NCBI GenBank assembly: GCA_025362615.1
Contig: JANYFQ010000438.1
Span: 1 to 23,263 of the forward strand
From: Hymenobacter sp.
Lineage (GTDB): Bacteria; Bacteroidota; Bacteroidia; Cytophagales; Hymenobacteraceae
Direction: 5' to 3'
Length of the DNA stretch: 23,263 nt
Shown here in pieces: positions 21,553 through 23,263 of this stretch (positions are counted from its first letter, which is position 1; every line of letters starts with the position of its first letter). The notes under the pieces were generated by a model. That model was given only the letters and a program-made list of their open reading frames with translations. It ran no database searches and was not told where the DNA came from. Position numbers and translations under genes: made by a program.

Positions 21553-21990
21553 TTACAAACCCTGGGGCAGCAGCGTTACGAACAACACGTTGGTGCGCTG
21601 GTCTTTCAGGCCTACTTGCCAGTCGCCCAAGCCCTGGTAGGCTACGTTGAGCTTGAGGCTGGCAACTTGGGCGGCGGGTACGGTGAAGCCGAATTCGCCG
21701 TCCTGGTTGGTGATGACGGCCTGGCCCGGCTTGCCGAGCGGAAACACGCTGGCCCCGGCCAGGGCCAGGTCGTTGGGACCCAGCACCACGCCCTTCACCG
21801 TCACGAGCTTGACGGGGGCCAGCCCGGCGGCGGCTTTGGCCGGGGCCGCCGCTGTTTTTTTAGCCGTTGCCGTTTCGGCGGCCGGCTTGCGGGTGGCCGG
21901 CGCGTGGCCGTTGGCCTGCACCGGGGCAGCCGTCAGCAGGCTGGCGGCGGCAAAAACGAACGAAGCGAGGAGGGTGGTGAGCGAGCGCAT
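21553..21990 (-). CDS. Exported carboxypeptidase-regulatory-like (CNA-B type) domain protein
   Basis: This 145-residue protein has an Sec signal (MRSLTTLLASFVFAAASLLTAAPVQA, abbreviated; cut before NGH). An Ala/Lys/Thr-rich linker follows (TATAKKTAAAPAKAAAG), then a beta-sandwich with the pattern VKGVVLGPNDLALAGASVFP...ITNQDGEFGFTVP, the hallmark of CarboxypepD_reg-like domains found at the N-termini of SusC and in small surface proteins of Bacteroidota. A role in protein or surface interaction is inferred. The TAA at 21553-21555 is followed in frame by 21-nt repeats, so read-through would add a heptad-repeat tail. CAACTTTG (minus strand, 22051-22058) is a 7-of-8 -7 match for its promoter. 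Confidence 0.85.
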   Translation of the reverse strand: MRSLTTLLASFVFAAASLLTAAPVQANGHAPATRKPAAETATAKKTAAAPAKAAAGLAPVKLVTVKGVVLGPNDLALAGASVFPLGKPGQAVITNQDGEFGFTVPAAQVASLKLNVAYQGLGDWQVGLKDQRTNVLFVTLLPQGL

Positions 21991-22354
21991 GAGGCGATAA
22001 AAAAGAAGTTGCGGAGGAGGCCGGGGCGGCGTTTTGCCCCTTCGACCCTACAAAGTTGGGGGCCGTCCAAACCGCCCAAACCGGAAAATAGCCGGTCTGC
22101 CCAAAAACGGGGGCGGGTGCCCGCTTATGCCGGGCCAACGCGCCGGCCGCCAGCCAACAGCTGCTGCTGGCCGACGAAAGCACCGTGCCCCGCCGCCGGC
22201 CATTGGCGGTGCCAACGGGCCGGTTCGTCGGAAAATGGACCGGGTTGCGGGCCGTCGGGCCGGGGCGGCGGGGCGGCGGGCGGCGGCGCAATCACCAAAT
22301 TGTTGCCAGCTTTGTGCCCCCAACCGGCCCCGTCGGCCGTCCGGCCCCGCTCCC
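21991..22354. other. 364-base divergent intergenic region before panB
   Basis: The region is very GC-rich and separates two divergent genes. I see two imperfect -7 candidates, CAACTTTG for the minus gene (22051-22058) and CAGCTTTG for panB (22307-22314, 40 nt before its ATG), and a small hairpin (GGGGC...GCCCC near 22024-22040). The frame upstream of panB is open from 22034 but encodes only Pro/Gly/Arg-rich noise. No gene or RNA is supported. Confidence 0.5.
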
Positions 22355-23170
22355 ATGTCCCAGCACAAAGAAGTCAAGCTCGTCACCACCCACCAGTTGC
22401 TGGCCATGAAGCAGCGGGGCGAGAAAATCTCGATGCTCACGGCCTACGACTTTTCGATGGCCCAAATCCTCGACGGCGCGGGCATCGACGTGCTGCTCGT
22501 CGGCGACTCGGCCTCCAACGTCATGGCCGGGCACGAAACCACGCTGCCCATCACCCTCGACCAGATTATTTACCACGCCCAGGGCGTGGTGCGGGCCGTG
22601 AAACGCGCCTTTGTGGTCGTCGATATGCCCTTCGGCTCCTACCAGGGCAACTCCTCGGTGGCGCTGCAATCGGCCATCCGCATCATGAAGGAGTCGGGCG
22701 GGCACGGCGTCAAGCTCGAAGGCGGTGCCGAGATTAAGGACAGCATCGTGCGCATCCTCACGGCGGGCATCCCCGTCATGGGCCACCTCGGCCTCACGCC
22801 CCAAAGCATCTACAAGTTTGGCACTTACAACGTGCGGGCCAAGGAGGAAACCGAGGCCAACAAGCTCATCGAAGATGCCCGCCTGCTGCAAGAGCTGGGC
22901 TGCTTCGGCCTGGTGCTCGAAAAAATACCCGCCGCCCTCGCCCAGCGCGTGGCCGAAGAACTCACCATCCCCGTCATCGGCATCGGCGCCGGCCCCGGCG
23001 TCGATGGCCAGGTCCTCGTCGTCCACGACCTGCTCGGCATCACCAAAGAGTTCAAGCCCCGTTTCCTGCGCCGCTACGCCGAACTGCACGACATCATGAC
23101 CGAAGCCGTGCAGCACTACGTGGCCGACGTGAAAAGCCGCGAGTTTCCGAGTAAGGAGGAGGGTTACTAG
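22355..23170 (+). CDS. panB: 3-methyl-2-oxobutanoate hydroxymethyltransferase
   Basis: This 271-residue cytosolic enzyme adds a hydroxymethyl group from 5,10-methylene-tetrahydrofolate to alpha-ketoisovalerate, making ketopantoate for pantothenate and coenzyme A. Metal and substrate residues are Asp51 (LLVGDSASNVMAGHETTLPI), Asp90 (VVVDMPFGSYQ), Lys120 and Glu122 (GVKLEGG), and the catalytic Glu189 (LVLEKIPAALA). GHLGLTPQS, IGIGAGPGVDGQVLV and HDLLGI are further signatures. The ATG at 22355 (MSQHKEVKLVTTHQLLAMK) gives normal family length, and the longer upstream frame is noise. It appears monocistronic; panC is not visible. Confidence 0.97.
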   Translation: MSQHKEVKLVTTHQLLAMKQRGEKISMLTAYDFSMAQILDGAGIDVLLVGDSASNVMAGHETTLPITLDQIIYHAQGVVRAVKRAFVVVDMPFGSYQGNSSVALQSAIRIMKESGGHGVKLEGGAEIKDSIVRILTAGIPVMGHLGLTPQSIYKFGTYNVRAKEETEANKLIEDARLLQELGCFGLVLEKIPAALAQRVAEELTIPVIGIGAGPGVDGQVLVVHDLLGITKEFKPRFLRRYAELHDIMTEAVQHYVADVKSREFPSKEEGY

Positions 23171-23187
23171 AACGGATAACGTCTATC

Positions 23188-23260
23188 ATCCTGAGCATTC
23201 TGCGATTAAAGTAGAGACGAAGGGCCTTATCACGCTCGAACAACTCGTCCAGCGGTGACA
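23188..23260. repeat. Possible fragment of a dispersed intergenic repeat
   Basis: The last 90 bases after panB contain the string CATCCTGAGCATTCTGCG and, from about 23216, ACGAAGGGCCTTATCACGCT. From memory this resembles an interspersed non-coding repeat frequent in Hymenobacter-like genomes. It is cut by the window end and cannot be verified here. Confidence 0.3.
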
Positions 23261-23263
23261 AGG

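Overview
The window looks like a chromosomal piece of a GC-rich Bacteroidota, most probably a Hymenobacter-like member of the Cytophagales. The evidence is: Bacteroidota promoters of the form TTTG...TAnnTTTG before several genes (TACCTTTG before accD, rplS and lptD; TACATTTG and TAAATTTG elsewhere); almost no purine-rich Shine-Dalgarno sequences; a Bacteroidota-type LptD beside an N-acetylmuramoyl-L-alanine amidase; several OmpA-domain envelope proteins; and GC-rich codon use that leaves long antisense shadow frames. The taxon is inferred from these features, not from a database search.

Layout. 1-469: the 3' end of a cystathionine gamma-synthase/lyase. 502-966 (-): a small Ala-rich protein of unknown function. 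967-1647: no confident gene, but a 26-bp hairpin and a 24-bp duplication. 1648-2640 (-): coiled-coil OmpA lipoprotein. 2907-3761: accD, followed by a 281-bp palindromic element. 4156-6036: two paralogous glycine-zipper/OmpA proteins, one lipidated and one not. 6189-6956: endonuclease III-like protein. 7071-8054: radical SAM/SPASM-like protein. 8387-8770: rplS. 8847-10176 (-): two uncharacterised proteins, one of them exported. 10437-11520: 6-pyruvoyl-tetrahydropterin synthase overlapping folE. 11682-12599: TIGR01777-type epimerase. 12881-13422 (-): rpmB and a DUF5522-like gene. 13528-14043: exported DUF2314-like protein. 14154-16627: ornithine aminotransferase (rocD) and a DadA-like FAD oxidoreductase. 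16692-17245: an antitoxin/toxin pair. 17297-18181 (-) and 18264-21251 (+): amidase and LptD, divergent. 21269-21551: a 21-nt minisatellite. 21553-21990 (-): exported carboxypeptidase-regulatory-like protein. 22355-23170: panB.

Most genes are household or envelope functions, and I see no defence island, prophage, transposase, rRNA or tRNA. Functional groups are: envelope biogenesis (LptD, amidase, three OmpA proteins), pterin synthesis (PTPS-FolE), fatty-acid and CoA precursors (AccD, PanB), translation (L19, L28) and amino-acid catabolism (RocD plus the FAD oxidoreductase).

The unusual content is between the genes. Five leaders (accD, radical SAM, TIGR01777, FAD oxidoreductase, amidase) carry degenerate arrays with 7-9 nt periodicity, each paired with an inverted copy. 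The words differ from locus to locus but the architecture is the same. One array appears to have become the signal peptide of the amidase, and another holds the likely GTG start of the FAD oxidoreductase in a hairpin arm. Other oddities are the 281-bp palindrome after accD, a 42-bp near-perfect hairpin at 12650-12759, and the 21-nt repeat lying exactly in frame behind the stop codon of its neighbour.
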